The notes under the pieces were generated by a model, which worked only from the letters and a program-made list of their open reading frames with translations, ran no database searches and had not been told where the DNA came from. Made by a program: the position numbers and the translations under genes. This document shows, piece after piece, positions 35,934 to 47,657 of a stretch of DNA of 64,000 bases; position 1 is the first letter of the stretch, and each line of letters begins with the position of its first letter. The stretch covers positions 1,032,836-1,096,835 of the forward strand of contig NW_004450563.1 of NCBI RefSeq assembly GCF_000321225.1, given 5' to 3'. Origin of the DNA: Odobenus rosmarus divergens. Lineage: Eukaryota; Chordata; Mammalia; Carnivora; Odobenidae.

Positions 35934-36002
35934 AGAAAACAAAACAAAACAAAACAAAAAAAACAAAACAAAAAACCACCACCACCACCACCAAACAAAC
36001 CT
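35934..36002. repeat. (AAAAC)n then (ACC)n low-complexity tract
   Basis: Several AAAAC units followed by about six ACC units directly upstream of a SINE. Confidence 0.93.
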
Positions 36003-36072
36003 GAAATCACATAATTAAATTAGTAGGTATAGAGATATTTGGATTCAATAGATGCACTTAAAACTATCACCA

Positions 36073-36283
36073 GGAGTGCCTGGGTGGCTCAGATGGTTAA
36101 GCAACTGCCTTCGGCTCAGGTCATGATCCCGGAGTCCTGGGATGGAGTCCCGCATCGGGCTCCCCGCTCAGCAGGGAGTCTGCTTCTCCCTCTGACCCTC
36201 TTCCCTCTCATGCTCTCTATCTCTCATTCTCTCTCTCTCAAATAAATAAGTAAAATCTTAAAAAAAAAAAAGATCTGTTAAAA
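36073..36283 (+). mobile_element. Carnivore SINE, plus strand
   Basis: Head 'gagtgcctgggtggctcaga', 'cggctcaggtcatgatccc', CT stretch, A12 tail plus 'gatctgttaaaaaaaaa'. An 'aaaactatcac' TSD flanks it at 36060-36070 and about 36285-36295. Confidence 0.94.
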
Positions 36284-36413
36284 AAAAAACTATCACTAGA
36301 TGCTGCTTACCTTTGGAATGGACTGTTTATTCATGTGTTATTTTCCGTAGGTATCAGTCTGTTACATTGAAACAAATTCCTTTAGAAAATTTACATGGGC
36401 ATCTGTGTTTATT

Positions 36414-36620
36414 TTTTTATTTTTATTTTTTTTAAAGATTTTATTTATTTATTTGAGAGAGAGAGAATGAGAGATAGAGAGCATGAGAGGGAAGAGGATC
36501 AGAGGGAGAAGCAGACTCCCCGCTGAGCAGGGAGCCCGATGCAGGACTCGATCCTAGGACTCCAGAATCATGACCTGAGCCGAAGGCAGTCGCTTAATCA
36601 ACTGAGCCACCCAGGCTCCC
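36414..36620 (-). mobile_element. Carnivore SINE, minus strand, perfect 17-bp TSD
   Basis: Reverse copy of the 'gagcatgagaggg' subtype with head 'gagccacccaggctccc'. TSD 'gggcatctgtgtttatt' is identical at 36397-36413 and 36621-36637. Confidence 0.97.
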
Positions 36621-36637
36621 GGGCATCTGTGTTTATT

Positions 36638-38345
36638 ATTTTAACATTATAAATTAGAACTGAGCAAAAGATAGCCAGTACAAATCATTACTAATCTTAT
36701 AATCTAGATATTACCATGATTCATAGTTTTTCAATCTGTGACATTGTTAATTATATGTGTGCATTTGTGCATAATATGTATTATAGAGTTAAATAAATAT
36801 ATATTTAAGATCATACAATGTATCTTAAACTTTGCTCTTTTACTCTATATATTGTGAATATATTTCTATGGAAATATGATTCTAAAATATCCTATCTGTA
36901 ATCATATCTCCACACAATATTTCAAATGACAGCAATCATATCTCCACACAATATTTCAAATGACAACAAAAATGTTGTTCTCTTTTGTAGATGTTTAATT
37001 TTAATTTTGCCTATCACCTGCCATTGGTCATTAAAGTATTTTTTTATTTTTGTTTTGCTAAGCAATTCTGCTGAGACCAACAATGGAGTTAAATGCTCTC
37101 ATATGAGGCAGATAAAAATAAAATTACTGCATTCTATAAATGTTTCTCTTTACAGCTATTCTAAGAAATTTAAATTTGCTATTCCCAGCAAATTAAAAAA
37201 AAAACTAGAAAAAGCAAGACTATGCTACATGAAAGTAAATATTATATAACAATAAAAAATACTAAAGCTGATTAATTGAATTGTATTTCAATGTATTTAG
37301 ATTTCTGATGAATAACCAACTACCATTAAAATTCTTTTGTACATAAGCACTATTTATGTACTTTATATATAATTCAGGGTGAAAAGTAAATTCTATTTTT
37401 TAACACTTAAGAGTAAGAAGTAAAGTGTAAACAATTTTGGGCTATACCTTTTTGATTTTTTTCTTTTTTTTTAATTTCTGATTCATTTTTTCACCATGTT
37501 CTCATGTTCAAAACCGTCAATCAAATTTTTTTTCTTTCTTCAGACTTCTCTTTGGTTTCTCCTTCCTGAAGTCTAGGTTCTTCTGCTATAATCTGGACTA
37601 AATTGCTCTCCAGTCTTGCTGGACATCTGTGATATATTTGAACCCCATGCCTGGAGATTGTTCAGTCAACGTATCAGAAAATGATATAGCATCTGCTTCA
37701 TCCTTATGTTAATGTATAAGCCAAGAAAAGTAAACAAGGAAGCAATGAGTATAAATTACTAAGTCCTTTCTCCTTTTAGAAAGGAAGTTAAAACATGTAC
37801 CACATCACAATAGTTGAAATCTTGGTAATGGGAAAACATAATTTAAGGGTGGTACACAAATCATTCAAATATGAATCAAATAATTAAAAGTAACATGTTT
37901 TGGAACAAAACATATCAAGTAGTCAAGTCAAACACTTTGTTGATATGTTAGTCACTCTTTTGTCACAACTGATGCAGGGTAAGTCTCCCTAAAATAAAAA
38001 TAATCTTCTTGAATTTGACCTGAACTTTTTTGATTAGGGGAAAGTTATTAAGCCAGTTGTACTTTGTACTTCTTTGCAAATCTTTTTTGGATTTTGAAAT
38101 TATTTGTCACCTTTTTAATTTTTGTATGACCATCTCCCCATGCACTATCATTTTTTTTAAAGTGTTACAATGTCATTTGCAAAATGTATGGTTATTATCT
38201 ATTTCTTCTTTTTCCCCAGATTATACTATTTTCACAGCACTCTTGGGTAATTCATTGTTCTTTTTTTATTGTTTTTTCTGAGTTCCTTTTATCAAGAACA
38301 TTTTGGGAGCCTGACTTTTTTTTCCACAGTAATACTTGTATATTT
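36638..38345. other. Unassigned stretch
   Basis: AT-rich, no gene or confident dispersed repeat; one 34-bp tandem duplication at 36901-36968. Confidence 0.45.
36901..36968. repeat. 34-bp tandem duplication
   Basis: Units 36901-36934 and 36935-36968, each starting 'atcatatctccacacaatat', differ at a single base (G at 36933, A at 36967). Confidence 0.97.
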
Positions 38346-38361
38346 AAAATGTCATATGGTG

Positions 38362-38571
38362 TGGGGTGCCTGGGTGGCTCAGTAGGTTAAGCGTTGGACT
38401 CTTGGTTTCAGCTCAAGTTGTGATCTCATGGGTTGTAATCTCATGGATCATGAGATCGAACCCCAGGTCAGGCTCCATGCTCAGCAGGGAGTCTGCTTGA
38501 AGATTCTCTCCCTCTTCCCCTCCCCGCCACTTTTCTCTCTCAAATTAATAAATAAATCTTTTTTAAAAAAT
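38362..38571 (+). mobile_element. Carnivore SINE, older subtype, perfect TSD
   Basis: Head 'tggggtgcctgggtggctca', body with duplicated 'tgatctcatgg/gtaatctcatgg', 'ctgcttgaagattctctccc' variant typical of older copies. The TSD 'aaaatgtcatatggtg' is identical at 38346-38361 and 38572-38587. Confidence 0.96.
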
Positions 38572-38587
38572 AAAATGTCATATGGTG

Positions 38588-39310
38588 CTACCAGGTTTCT
38601 GCTCAACTCTTCTGAGTGGCTGTTTTATTCTTCTAAAGCAACTATTTTCAGAAAATTGGCTGGTTTGTATTCCTTTTCATCATCATATTTAAATCAAAAG
38701 TTTGTGTGTAGAATGATAGTTGGTATGTAATGATATTGTTATGATATGTTGGTTTCCTATTAGAAAAGATCAAACTGTCACTTTCTTATGTCCCCCTATC
38801 AATTCCCTCCACAAAAACAAACCACCTTGCCTTAATTTCTCTTTTTTGTGGTTGCTGTCTTTACTGCATTATATATCTTTCTATCTTTTATTTAATATTA
38901 TTCTGCAAGTACCTTCTTATTTTTGATGTGATACTTCCTCCAATAGCCTCAGAAAATAATTCAAGGAAGGTAAAATTTTTGTGACAAAACATAAGTGAAA
39001 ATGTTTTTTATTAAACCCATACACTTGATTGACACTTGAACTAGACCTGGAATTCTTTATTAGAAATCATTTAAAAAAATCATTTTCCTTCAAAATATTC
39101 CTGTATTTACTTCTAACTTCAAGTAATTTATTTTAAGAATTCTGATGACATTCTAATTTCTAATTTTTCACTGGTATATTTTAATGTATATTTAACTGTT
39201 TTCTTTCCTCTGGAAATACCTTTTATTTCTGGTATGCTGTAATGTTATAAAGTTCTGGATTTATTGGATTTTTACATTTATTCATTTCCTGGAATGACTA
39301 TACACCATTT
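38588..39310. other. Unassigned AT-rich stretch
   Basis: No gene or recognisable repeat seen. Confidence 0.4.
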
Positions 39311-39323
39311 AAAATACTATCTT

Positions 39324-39520
39324 TTTTTTTTAAGATTTTATTTATTTATTTGACAGAGAGAGACACAGCGAGAGAGGGAACACAAGCAGGGGGAGTAGAA
39401 GAGGGAGAAGCAGGCTTCCTGTCAAGCAGGGAGCCCAATGCGGAGCTCGATCCCAGGACCCCAGGATCATGACCTGAGCCCAAGGCAGATGCTTAAGGAC
39501 TGAGCCACCCATGCACCCCT
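39324..39520 (-). mobile_element. Carnivore SINE, minus strand, perfect TSD
   Basis: Reverse copy of the 'gggaacacaagcaggggga' subtype, head 'gagccacccatgcacccct'. TSD 'aaaatactatctt' is identical at 39311-39323 and 39521-39533. Confidence 0.97.
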
Positions 39521-39691
39521 AAAATACTATCTTATATTTAATTTCTATTATAGTCATTATTACAAATTGAAGGATATTTTTAAAAATTTAACTTCAGTCA
39601 CTACTAATTTTAAATTATTCTTTCTTGTCTCTGAATATTCCTTTGCTATGGAATCATATTATTTCCTAGATGAAATAATCCTCTGTCTCTT

Positions 39692-39716
39692 AACCAACTG
39701 AGCCACCCAGGCGCCC
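39692..39716 (-). mobile_element. 25-bp tailless SINE head flanked by a perfect 15-bp TSD
   Basis: Only the first 25 bases of the carnivore SINE are present (reverse complement of GGGCGCCTGGGTGGCTCAG plus TTGGTT). This is the tRNA-like A-box/D-arm region. The 15-base sequence 'aatcctctgtctctt' is identical on both sides, at 39677-39691 and 39717-39731. There is no body, CT stretch or poly(A). The truncation point falls in the D-loop of the tRNA-like fold. Confidence 0.9.
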
Positions 39717-39731
39717 AATCCTCTGTCTCTT

Positions 39732-40124
39732 TAAGGGTATAGATCATAATTAAATTTGTCCTGATGAGAACATGGTAGGTGAGTCTGATTAATTTCATAG
39801 TGGCAACAAGACTGTTTTTAATTAGCTATGCAGACCTCCTTAAGTTTGCTTTGCAAACATAGAGTCACACAGTTTTCGAACACTAAGGCCACAAAGTTAA
39901 CTTCTCCCTAGAAGCTTTCCTAAGCCGTCCTGATTACACCTTTAATATTGTCTATTTGTTATCCCAAAGCTGGGAAATTGGGGCCAAGAAACTCTTTCAA
40001 TGAAATTTTACAAGTGGCACCTGTAAATATGGATAAATTCACCCTCTTTTTGAGGCCCTTGAAATTTGCTCAGGTTTCTTCTCTCTCAGGAAGGGATTTT
40101 ATTACCATTAATGAAGTTGGCACT
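39732..40124. other. Unassigned stretch
   Basis: No gene supported. It runs into the L1 copy that follows; an 81-codon frame starting 39948 crosses into the L1 and is not convincing. Confidence 0.4.
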
Positions 40125-40414
40125 TTCAAAAAACAAACTAGCCCAACTCACACCATAAGAAATAGATCTTATGAATATCCCTTTCACTGTTAAGGAAATT
40201 GGATTTTTTATTTTAAGACTCCTCAAAAAGAAATCACTAGAACCAGATGGTTTCACTGGAGAATTCCACAAAATCTCTTTAAAAAGAATTAACACCAATT
40301 CTATATGCCTCTTTCAGAAAATAGAAGAAGAGGGAACACTGTTTACATCAGTTTTTGAACTTGATAGTACCCGCATACCAAAACCTGACAGGCAGTACAA
40401 AGAAAACAAAACAA

Positions 40415-40540
40415 AACGGAAGAAAGGAAGGAAGGAAGGAAGGAAGGGAGGAAGGAAGGAAGGGAGGGAGGGAGGGAAGAGAGAGAAGAAAGGAAGAAAG
40501 AGGGAGGAAGAAAGATAGGGATGAATGGAGGAAGGAAAGA
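40415..40540. repeat. (GGAA)n microsatellite inside L1 ORF2
   Basis: GGAAGGAAGGAA and GGGAGGGAGG units over about 120 bp, purine-only on the plus strand. It interrupts the L1 coding sequence between RT motifs. The apparent Lys/Glu/Gly/Arg-rich peptide is an artefact of the repeat. Confidence 0.97.
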
Positions 40541-40985
40541 TAACCCTTATGAATATAGAAACAAAAATTCTTAATAAATAGTAGCAAATAAAATTCATCA
40601 ATATAAGGAAAGAATGATACACCAAATGGGGTTTATTCCAAGGATCCAAGGCTAGTCCAATATTTTAAAATCAATCAATGCAACCTATTATATCAACAGG
40701 CCAAAAAACAAATGATATGAACATACAGAATGTTTATATAGAATGATGGAGAAAAAGCATTTCACAAAACTCAACATTCTTGATAAAGACTCAGAAAAAC
40801 AGAAATAGGGGGAATCTTCCTCAACTTGATAAAGAGCATTTACCAAAAAGATACAGCTAGCATTGTACTTAATAATGAAAGGAATAGGAAACATGCTTCC
40901 CCCTATGTTTGGGAACTCAGGCAAAGATGGCTGCTCTTACTATTTGTATTTAATATTGTAATAGCTCTAGCCAATGCAATAAGCC

Positions 40986-41048
40986 AAAAAAAAAAAAAAA
41001 AAAAAAAAAAAGGAAGGACAGAAAGGAAAAAAAAAAAAAAAGAAAAAG
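40986..41048. repeat. Double poly(A) tract inside L1
   Basis: A-run of about 25, then 'ggaaggacagaaagg', then another A-rich run. L1 coding sequence continues on both sides. Confidence 0.93.
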
Positions 41049-42965
41049 AAAAGGCATATAGATAAACAAGGAGTAACTACCCCATTTGCAAAGGATGTCA
41101 TTGCAAATGTAGAAAATAACAAAGATTTTACCAAAAACAAAAACAAGCAAAAGACTCCTAGAGCTAATAAGTGAGTTCACTATGATCACAAGTTACAAGG
41201 TCAATATACCTCCCCTAAAAAGAAAATAAAATTCTATTTCTGTATACTAGCAACAAACACATAGACTCCAGAATTAAAAAATATAATGTCATTTACAATC
41301 ACTCAAAAATACGTATGTATAAGTTCAACAAATAATGCATAGTACTTGTATGCTGAAAACTACCAAATGCTGATGAAAGAAAGAAATATATATACATATT
41401 TAAAATCATATATATTTAAAATTTAAATTTAAATTAAATATACATATATTTAAATAAATGGAGACAGATAATATGTTTAAAGATTGGAAGGCTTGCCATA
41501 ATAGAGATGTCAGTTTTCACCAAATTGAGATGCAGTTTAATAAAACTTATCAAAATCCCAGCAAGAGTTTTCATAGATATATACAAGAACATTCTTAATT
41601 GATTTTGAAAAGCAAAGGAACTAGAATAACCAAAATAAGTTTTAGAAAAGTAATGTGGAAAGATTCAGTCTAACAGAATTCAAGATTAATTAGATAGCTA
41701 TAGTAATCAAAAGTGTTTGGTACTGATGAAAGTTCAATCCAAACTTCACATTTTATACAAAAATTAACTCAAAATGGATCATGGACTTAAATGTAAAATG
41801 TAACACTGAAACTTTGGGGGGAAAAGTAGGAGAAAATCTCTGTGAACTAAGGATAGTCAAAGTGGTCCTAAACTTGACCCCAAAACCAAGATGCATATAA
41901 AGAAAAATTGATGAATTGAACTTCGTCAATATTAAAAACTTCTGCTGCCTGAAGTCTCTGTTAAGTGATGAAAAGACAGTCTAAAGACTGGCAGAAAACA
42001 TTTTTAACCAACCACGTATCTGACACAGAATACTAGCAACTAGAATATATAAAGAACTCTCAAAAATCAATGCTTAAAAAACAGGCATGCCTATTAAGAA
42101 CATGGGCAAAAGATACACAGATACTTCACTGAAGAATATATGCATATGGCAAAAAAAGCACATGAAAATATGTTCATCTTAGCACTTGTGGTCAAGGAAA
42201 CTCGTATTAAAACTAGAATGAGATATCATCACACACTTATCAGGAAGACTAAAATTTTTTAAAAAGGCTGAAAAGTATGTGGGGGAAACTGGATTATTCA
42301 TACATCGCTGGTGGTAATATAAAATGGTACAACCTGTCTGGAAGATAGTTTGGTGGTTCTTAAAAAAACGAAACGTGCAATCACCCTACAATGTAACAAC
42401 TGCACTCCTATACACTCATCCCGGAATAATGAAGACCTATTCACACAAAAACCTCTACACACAGGTTTATAGAAACTTTATTCTACATAGCTCCAAACTG
42501 GAAACAATGCAAATGTCTTTGAACGGGTGAATGAGTGAACAAACCATGGTGTATTCATACCAGTCGTGTGTCTGTATCACATTTGCGATAATAAAAGGAA
42601 AAGACAGTAGTACATGCAACACCTGGATGAATCTCCAGAAAATTATACTGTGAGGAAAAGACCATTCTCAAAGGGTTACAAACCCTATGATTCCATTTCT
42701 TGAACTCACAAAAGTAGAAATGAACAGATTATTGATTTCCAGGCGTTAAGGCAGGGTGTGCGAGGTAGAAATATATGTGGCTATCCAGTGGCAATATGAG
42801 GCATCTTATGGTGGTGGGAAATATTCTGTATTTCGACTGTACCAATGTCAGTATCCTGGACATCCATAACTGCTTAATTATAATTTTCAAATAAGTAAAG
42901 TAATGACCCTTATGCAAAAATAATTTACACACATATGAAATATTTAATTTAATTCATTTAATGAA

Positions 42966-45015
42966 GGAGCCGGTAAGGTGTTTACAATCAGTGCAGATGA
43001 GATCAGAAAATGAAAAAAATATATACTGACACACACACAATCAGGAATCCTGAAGTTAATTTGATAATGGAGGTACAACTGGTTAATATTAAATTATAAT
43101 ATAATATTTGATGTCAACTTTTCTAAAAGTGGAAAATCAAATGTACTTTATGAAATAACATCAGTTGTGTTTTCACGGACAAAAATCTGTATTATGATTG
43201 ACAGGAAACAGTCCTCTACAAGTTAAGTTCTCTCTCCCCAGATTTGTATGAAATAATCTAATCAACAATAATCAAAGGTGCATCTTAGAAGCATTTAATT
43301 CTCAGAGACTCTGCCAAACAATGCATAGGGCTTCATTCAAAGGACATCGTTAACCTGTTTTATGCATTTCTACAACCATAATATTTTTTCTTGAAACAAA
43401 TTACTTTACGAAGCAAAATATTTCACTTGATTGGAATTTCATTACATCTAAAGATTCATGTGCAATTAAGATCATCCCACTCAGCCACCACTTAGGTCTC
43501 TTTATTATTACATGTCACCCATTTCCCTTGTTAGACTTAGAGGTTTTCTTTATATATGTGTGTGTATATACGTATACACACAAATATATGCACACATACA
43601 CATATATAATATTTATATATTATATTATCTATATTTATAAATATATAAATACTATAAATTATAATCATATAATTATATTACTTCTAGTATATATTATATA
43701 TGACATATAATATATATAACTATACATAATATATAATAACATCCACATATTTTATTCACTTGAAGGTATATTTTTATGTTAGTGGAAATATGGTAATGTC
43801 TTCCTTTATAATTTCTAATTGTTTATTACTAGTAAAGGGAGTCTGGTATGTTTATTAGTATATGTAAGTAGTAGTGATCTGCTCTGCTTTTTAGGAAACT
43901 TCATGTTGGCATTCAATATAGTATTAATAAATATATAAATATATATAACTGAATATTATTAAAATGGATAATAATGATTTGGGGTATATATAATGATATA
44001 GAATTATAGTAACTCAAAGACTAGGTGGAAGTAAAGATGAGATGCTCTTAAAAACTATGATAGAGTCAAAATACAGCTCTGATAATGAAGATAAAAGTAC
44101 AAATAAAATTATATTTCATGACTTTTACAGAGTAAGTGTATACACACATACATATGTGTACATATATGAGTGTACATGTGCATGTATAATTTTAAATATG
44201 CATCTGTATCTCAATTGTTTTTAAATATTACTAATAGATTTTTCACTGTTTAATCCATTTTCTTAAATATTTTGTTGGTTAAGCTATCATTTTTATAGTT
44301 CTCTTTGGGACTATGAGAGATTCCATATACACACTTGCTTAATATTGAAACATAAATTTTATGTTACCTTAAAATAGTAATTTGCCTCATGCTTTCTAAT
44401 ATTTTTACATATTTTATATACATATAAATATATATGCTATGCATCAATAACTTAATGAATTTCCCTAAATTGTAAATTTTTGCATATGTGCTTTTTAGGA
44501 AAAAATAATTTCTTTAAAGTAGTAGTCCCTGATCCCTTCTTTTGGGATTTCTTCTCTTAATAAAGAGAAATGACTTTGAAGTAAGAGGTATAAGTTGGGG
44601 TGCCATGATTATAGTAATTACTAAAAACCATCTGTCAAGGCACAGTTCCAAGAGTGGAGAGCACTCTAGGTAGGTTGGCCTCACTTCACAGTGAAATCCA
44701 ATTAAGGGAATTAAAGTTTTAAGCAAACCATCTCAAGATGCTACAGCTCCAAAGATAATTTTTACCAGTAAGCTCTGTTAGGGGTCTCGTTGCTATCTAC
44801 TTATTTGCCAACTGATGCAGGAAAAAAAAAAAAAAAAGTTTCCACAGTCACACAGGACTCTATGTTATTGTTATATGTAGTCTAAGCAATTGTAAGCCTT
44901 TTATAGATCCTAGAAAAATTTTAATTTTAGTGTTCCCATTTGATATGATTATAAATCTATTAAATGTACTAAGCTTATATTAATTATAATTCATATGAGT
45001 TGAGTTGAAATGAAT
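42966..45015. other. Unassigned AT-rich stretch with TA/TG satellites
   Basis: No gene. Holds the 190-bp AT tract at 43549-43740, smaller TA/CA tracts near 44140-44185 and an A17 run at 44821-44838. Confidence 0.45.
43549..43740. repeat. Long (TA)/(TG)/(CA) low-complexity tract
   Basis: Alternating purine-pyrimidine DNA with TATA, TGTG and CACA segments, nearly without G/C in the last 120 bp. Can fold into many hairpins; likely prone to length variation. Confidence 0.95.
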
Positions 45016-45481
45016 AAAAATTGACAAGTGGTTTCCTGTCCACATTTAGGTCTTTCATCTATTTTGAATTTATTTTTGTGTATGGTGTAACAAAGTGGTC
45101 CAGTTTCATTCTTCTTCATGTTGCTATCCAATTTTCCCACACCATTTGTTGAAGAGACTGTGTTTTTTCCATTGGGAAAATTAGTTTTGTCAAAGATTAG
45201 TTGAGGGTCCATTTCTGGCTTCTCTATTCTGTTTCATTGATCTGAGTCTGTTTCTGTGCCAGTACCATACTGTCTTGATGACTACAGCTTTGTAATATAG
45301 CTCGAAATCTGGAATCATGATGCCTCCAGTTTTGTTTTTCTTTTTCAGAATAGCTTTGGTTACTCAGGTCTTTTGTGGTTCCATACAAATTTTAAGATTA
45401 TTTGTTCTAGCTTTGTGAAAAATGCTGGTGGTATTTTGATGAGGGTTGCATTAAATGTGTAGATTGCTTTGGGTAGTGTAG

Positions 45482-45494
45482 ACTTTTTTTTGTT

Positions 45495-45533
<39 letters not shown>

Positions 45534-45678
45534 TNNNNNNNNNNNNNNNNNNNNNNNNNNNNNNNNNNNNNNNNNNNNNNNNNNTTTTCAATCTTCTACT
45601 TTCAACCTTATCATTTAAGAGGGTTTGTCATCGCAATATACATCTTCAATTTTTCATTTAGGTAGACTTTTTTTTGTT

Positions 45679-45725
<47 letters not shown>

Positions 45726-45917
45726 TATGAGAGAGAGAGAGAGAGAGAGCTAGAGAGAGCACAAGCAGGGTGAAGGGCAGAGGGAGAAGCAGACACCCTA
45801 CTGAGCAGGGAGCCTGATTCTGGACTGGAGTCTGATTCTGGACTCGATACTGGGACTCTGAGATCATGACCTGAGCCAAAGGCAGACGCTTAACCGACTG
45901 AGCCACCCAGGCACCCA
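45482..45917 (-). mobile_element. Carnivore SINE, minus strand, in the inverted L1 arm, with assembly gap
   Basis: Head 'gagccacccaggcaccc' at 45917, body at 45725-45900 with a duplicated 'tctggact' segment, tail of TTTA units. TSD 'gtagtgtag' at 45473-45481 and 45918-45926. The tail region contains 50 N and a repeated 57-bp flank, so its true length is about 252 bp if the extra 184 bp are an assembly artefact. Confidence 0.9.
45535..45584. other. Assembly gap, 50 N
   Basis: Fifty unknown bases within a (TTTA)n run. Confidence 0.99.
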
Positions 45918-46558
45918 GTAGTGTAGTGGGTTCTTCCAATCCATGAGCATGGAATGCTTTTCCGTTTCTTTGTGTCCTTTTCAGTTTCTTTCATAAGTGT
46001 TCTATAGTTTCCAGACTACAGATCTTTCACCTCTTTAGTTAGGTTTATTCCTAGGTATCTTATTGTTTTTGGTGCAATTGCAAATGGGATCAACTCCTTG
46101 ATTTCTTTTTCCGCTGCTTCATTATTGGTGTATAGAAATGCAACAGATTACTGCACATTGATTTTATATCCTGCAAGTTCGCTGAATTCATGTATTAGTT
46201 CTAGCAATTTTTTTGGTGGGGTCTTTCAGGTTTTCTGCATAGAGTATCAGGTCATCTGCAAATAGTGAAAATTTGACTTCTTCCTTGCCAATTTGGATGC
46301 CTTTTATTTCTTTTTTGTTGTCTTACTGCTGAGGCTAAGACTTCCAATACTTTGTAAAATAGTAATGCTGAGAGTGGACATCCTTGTCTTGTTCCTGACC
46401 ATAGGGGAATGGCTCTCCGTTTTTCCCCATTGAGGATGATATTAGCTGTGGGTCTTTCATATATGGCCTTTATGATGTTGAGGTATGTTCCATTTATCCC
46501 TACTTTGTTGAAGGTTTTTTATCTAGAAAGGATGCTGTATTTTGTCAAATGCTTTTTC

Positions 46559-47450
46559 TGAAATCCTAGAGGAGAACACAGGCAGAAACCTCTTTGACCT
46601 CAGCTGTAGCAACTTCATGCTAGACACATTGCCACAAACAAGGGAAACAAAAGCAAAAATGAACTATTGGAACTTCATCAAGATAAAAAGCTTTTGCACA
46701 GTGAAGAAAACAATAAAACTGAAAGGCACCCTATGGAATGGGAGAAGATACTTGCAAATGACATATCTGATAAAGGGTTAGTATCCAAAATCTATAAAGA
46801 ACTTATCAAACTCAACACCCCAAATCAAATAACCCATTTAAGAAATGGGCAGAAGACATGAATAGACACTTTTCCAAAGAAGACGTCCAGATGGCCAGCA
46901 GACACATGAAAAGATGCTCAACATCACTCATCATCAGGGAAATACAAATCAAAACCTCAATGAGATACCACCTCACACCTCTCAGAATGACTAAAATTAA
47001 TAACACAAGAAACAATAGGTGTTGTTAAGAGTGCAGAGAAAGGGGAACCTTCTTGCACTACCTGGTGTAGCCACTCTGGAGAACGGTTTGGAGGTTTGTC
47101 AAAAAGTTAAAAATAAAACTAGCAGTTGTACTACTAGGTATTTACCCAAAGGATACAAAAATACAGATTTGAAGGGGTACATGCCCCCTGATGTTTATAG
47201 CAGCATTATCAACAATAGCCAAACTATGGAGAGAGTCCAGGTGTCCATTGACTGATGAATGTGTAAAGAAGATATGGTATATATGGAATATTATTCAGCC
47301 ATCAAAAAAATGAAATCTTGCAATTTGCAATAACATGGTGGAGCCAGAATGTATTATGTTAAGTGAATTAACTCAGTCAAAGACACATACCATATGATCT
47401 CGCTCATATGTGGAACTTAGGAAAACAGATGAGGGGCACCTGGGTGGCTC
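46559..47450 (+). pseudogene. L1 ORF2 C-terminal remnant (plus arm)
   Basis: Codes in shifted frames for L1 ORF2 C-terminal sequence. 'EENTGRNLFDL' and 'NYWNFIKIKSFCT' appear near 46570-46700, and '[20 protein letters not shown]' in another frame at 46740-46800. 'EYYSAIKK'-type coding sequence lies near 47285. At least two frameshifts, so it cannot make protein. A SINE interrupts it after the ORF2 end. Confidence 0.85.
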
Positions 47451-47657
47451 AGTTGGTTAAGCGTTCTTGATTTCAGCTCAGGTCATGATCTCAGGGTCAT
47501 GAGATCAAGCCCCACATCGGCTCTGTGCTCAGCAGGGAGTCTGCTGGAGATTCTCTCTCTCCCTCTTCCTGTGCCCCTCCCCATCATGCTCATGCACTCT
47601 CTCTCTCAAAATAAATAAATAAATGTTAAAAATAAGTAAATAAATTCTTAAAAGAAA
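47433..47657 (+). mobile_element. Carnivore SINE, older subtype, in L1 3' UTR
   Basis: 'ggggcacctgggtggctcag' to an A/T-rich tail with AAATAAATAAAT. Subtype with 'gtctgctggagattctctct'. TSD 'gaaaacagatga' versus 'gaaaacaggtga' at 47421-47432 and 47658-47669. Confidence 0.95.

Larger units (their letters stand above)
32981..36059. other. Unassigned stretch, little repeat content
   Basis: About 3 kb, largely free of recognisable repeats, AT-rich, no gene. Holds an AT hairpin tract (33080-33165), a short (TG)n at 35012-35022, and A/C-rich low complexity at 35179-35213 and 35934-36002. Confidence 0.45.
40125..42965 (+). mobile_element. Old L1 (L1M type), ORF2 RT region to 3' UTR
   Basis: 'actgttaaggaaattgg', 'ccagatggtttcactggaga', 'caatgcaacctattatatca', 'atagctctagccaatgcaat', 'aaacttcacattttatacaa' and 'ctccaaactggaaacaatgc' follow L1 ORF2 order from RT to C-terminus. 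A 3' UTR at about 42700-42960 includes 'gatttccaggcgttaagg'. The 5' part is missing. ORF2 is broken by stops and by two low-complexity insertions (40415-40540, 40986-41048). Confidence 0.9.

Noticed and set aside
40171..40518. 115-codon frame with a Lys/Glu/Gly/Arg-rich end
   Set aside because: The first half is L1 reverse-transcriptase sequence, the second half is the translated GGAA microsatellite.
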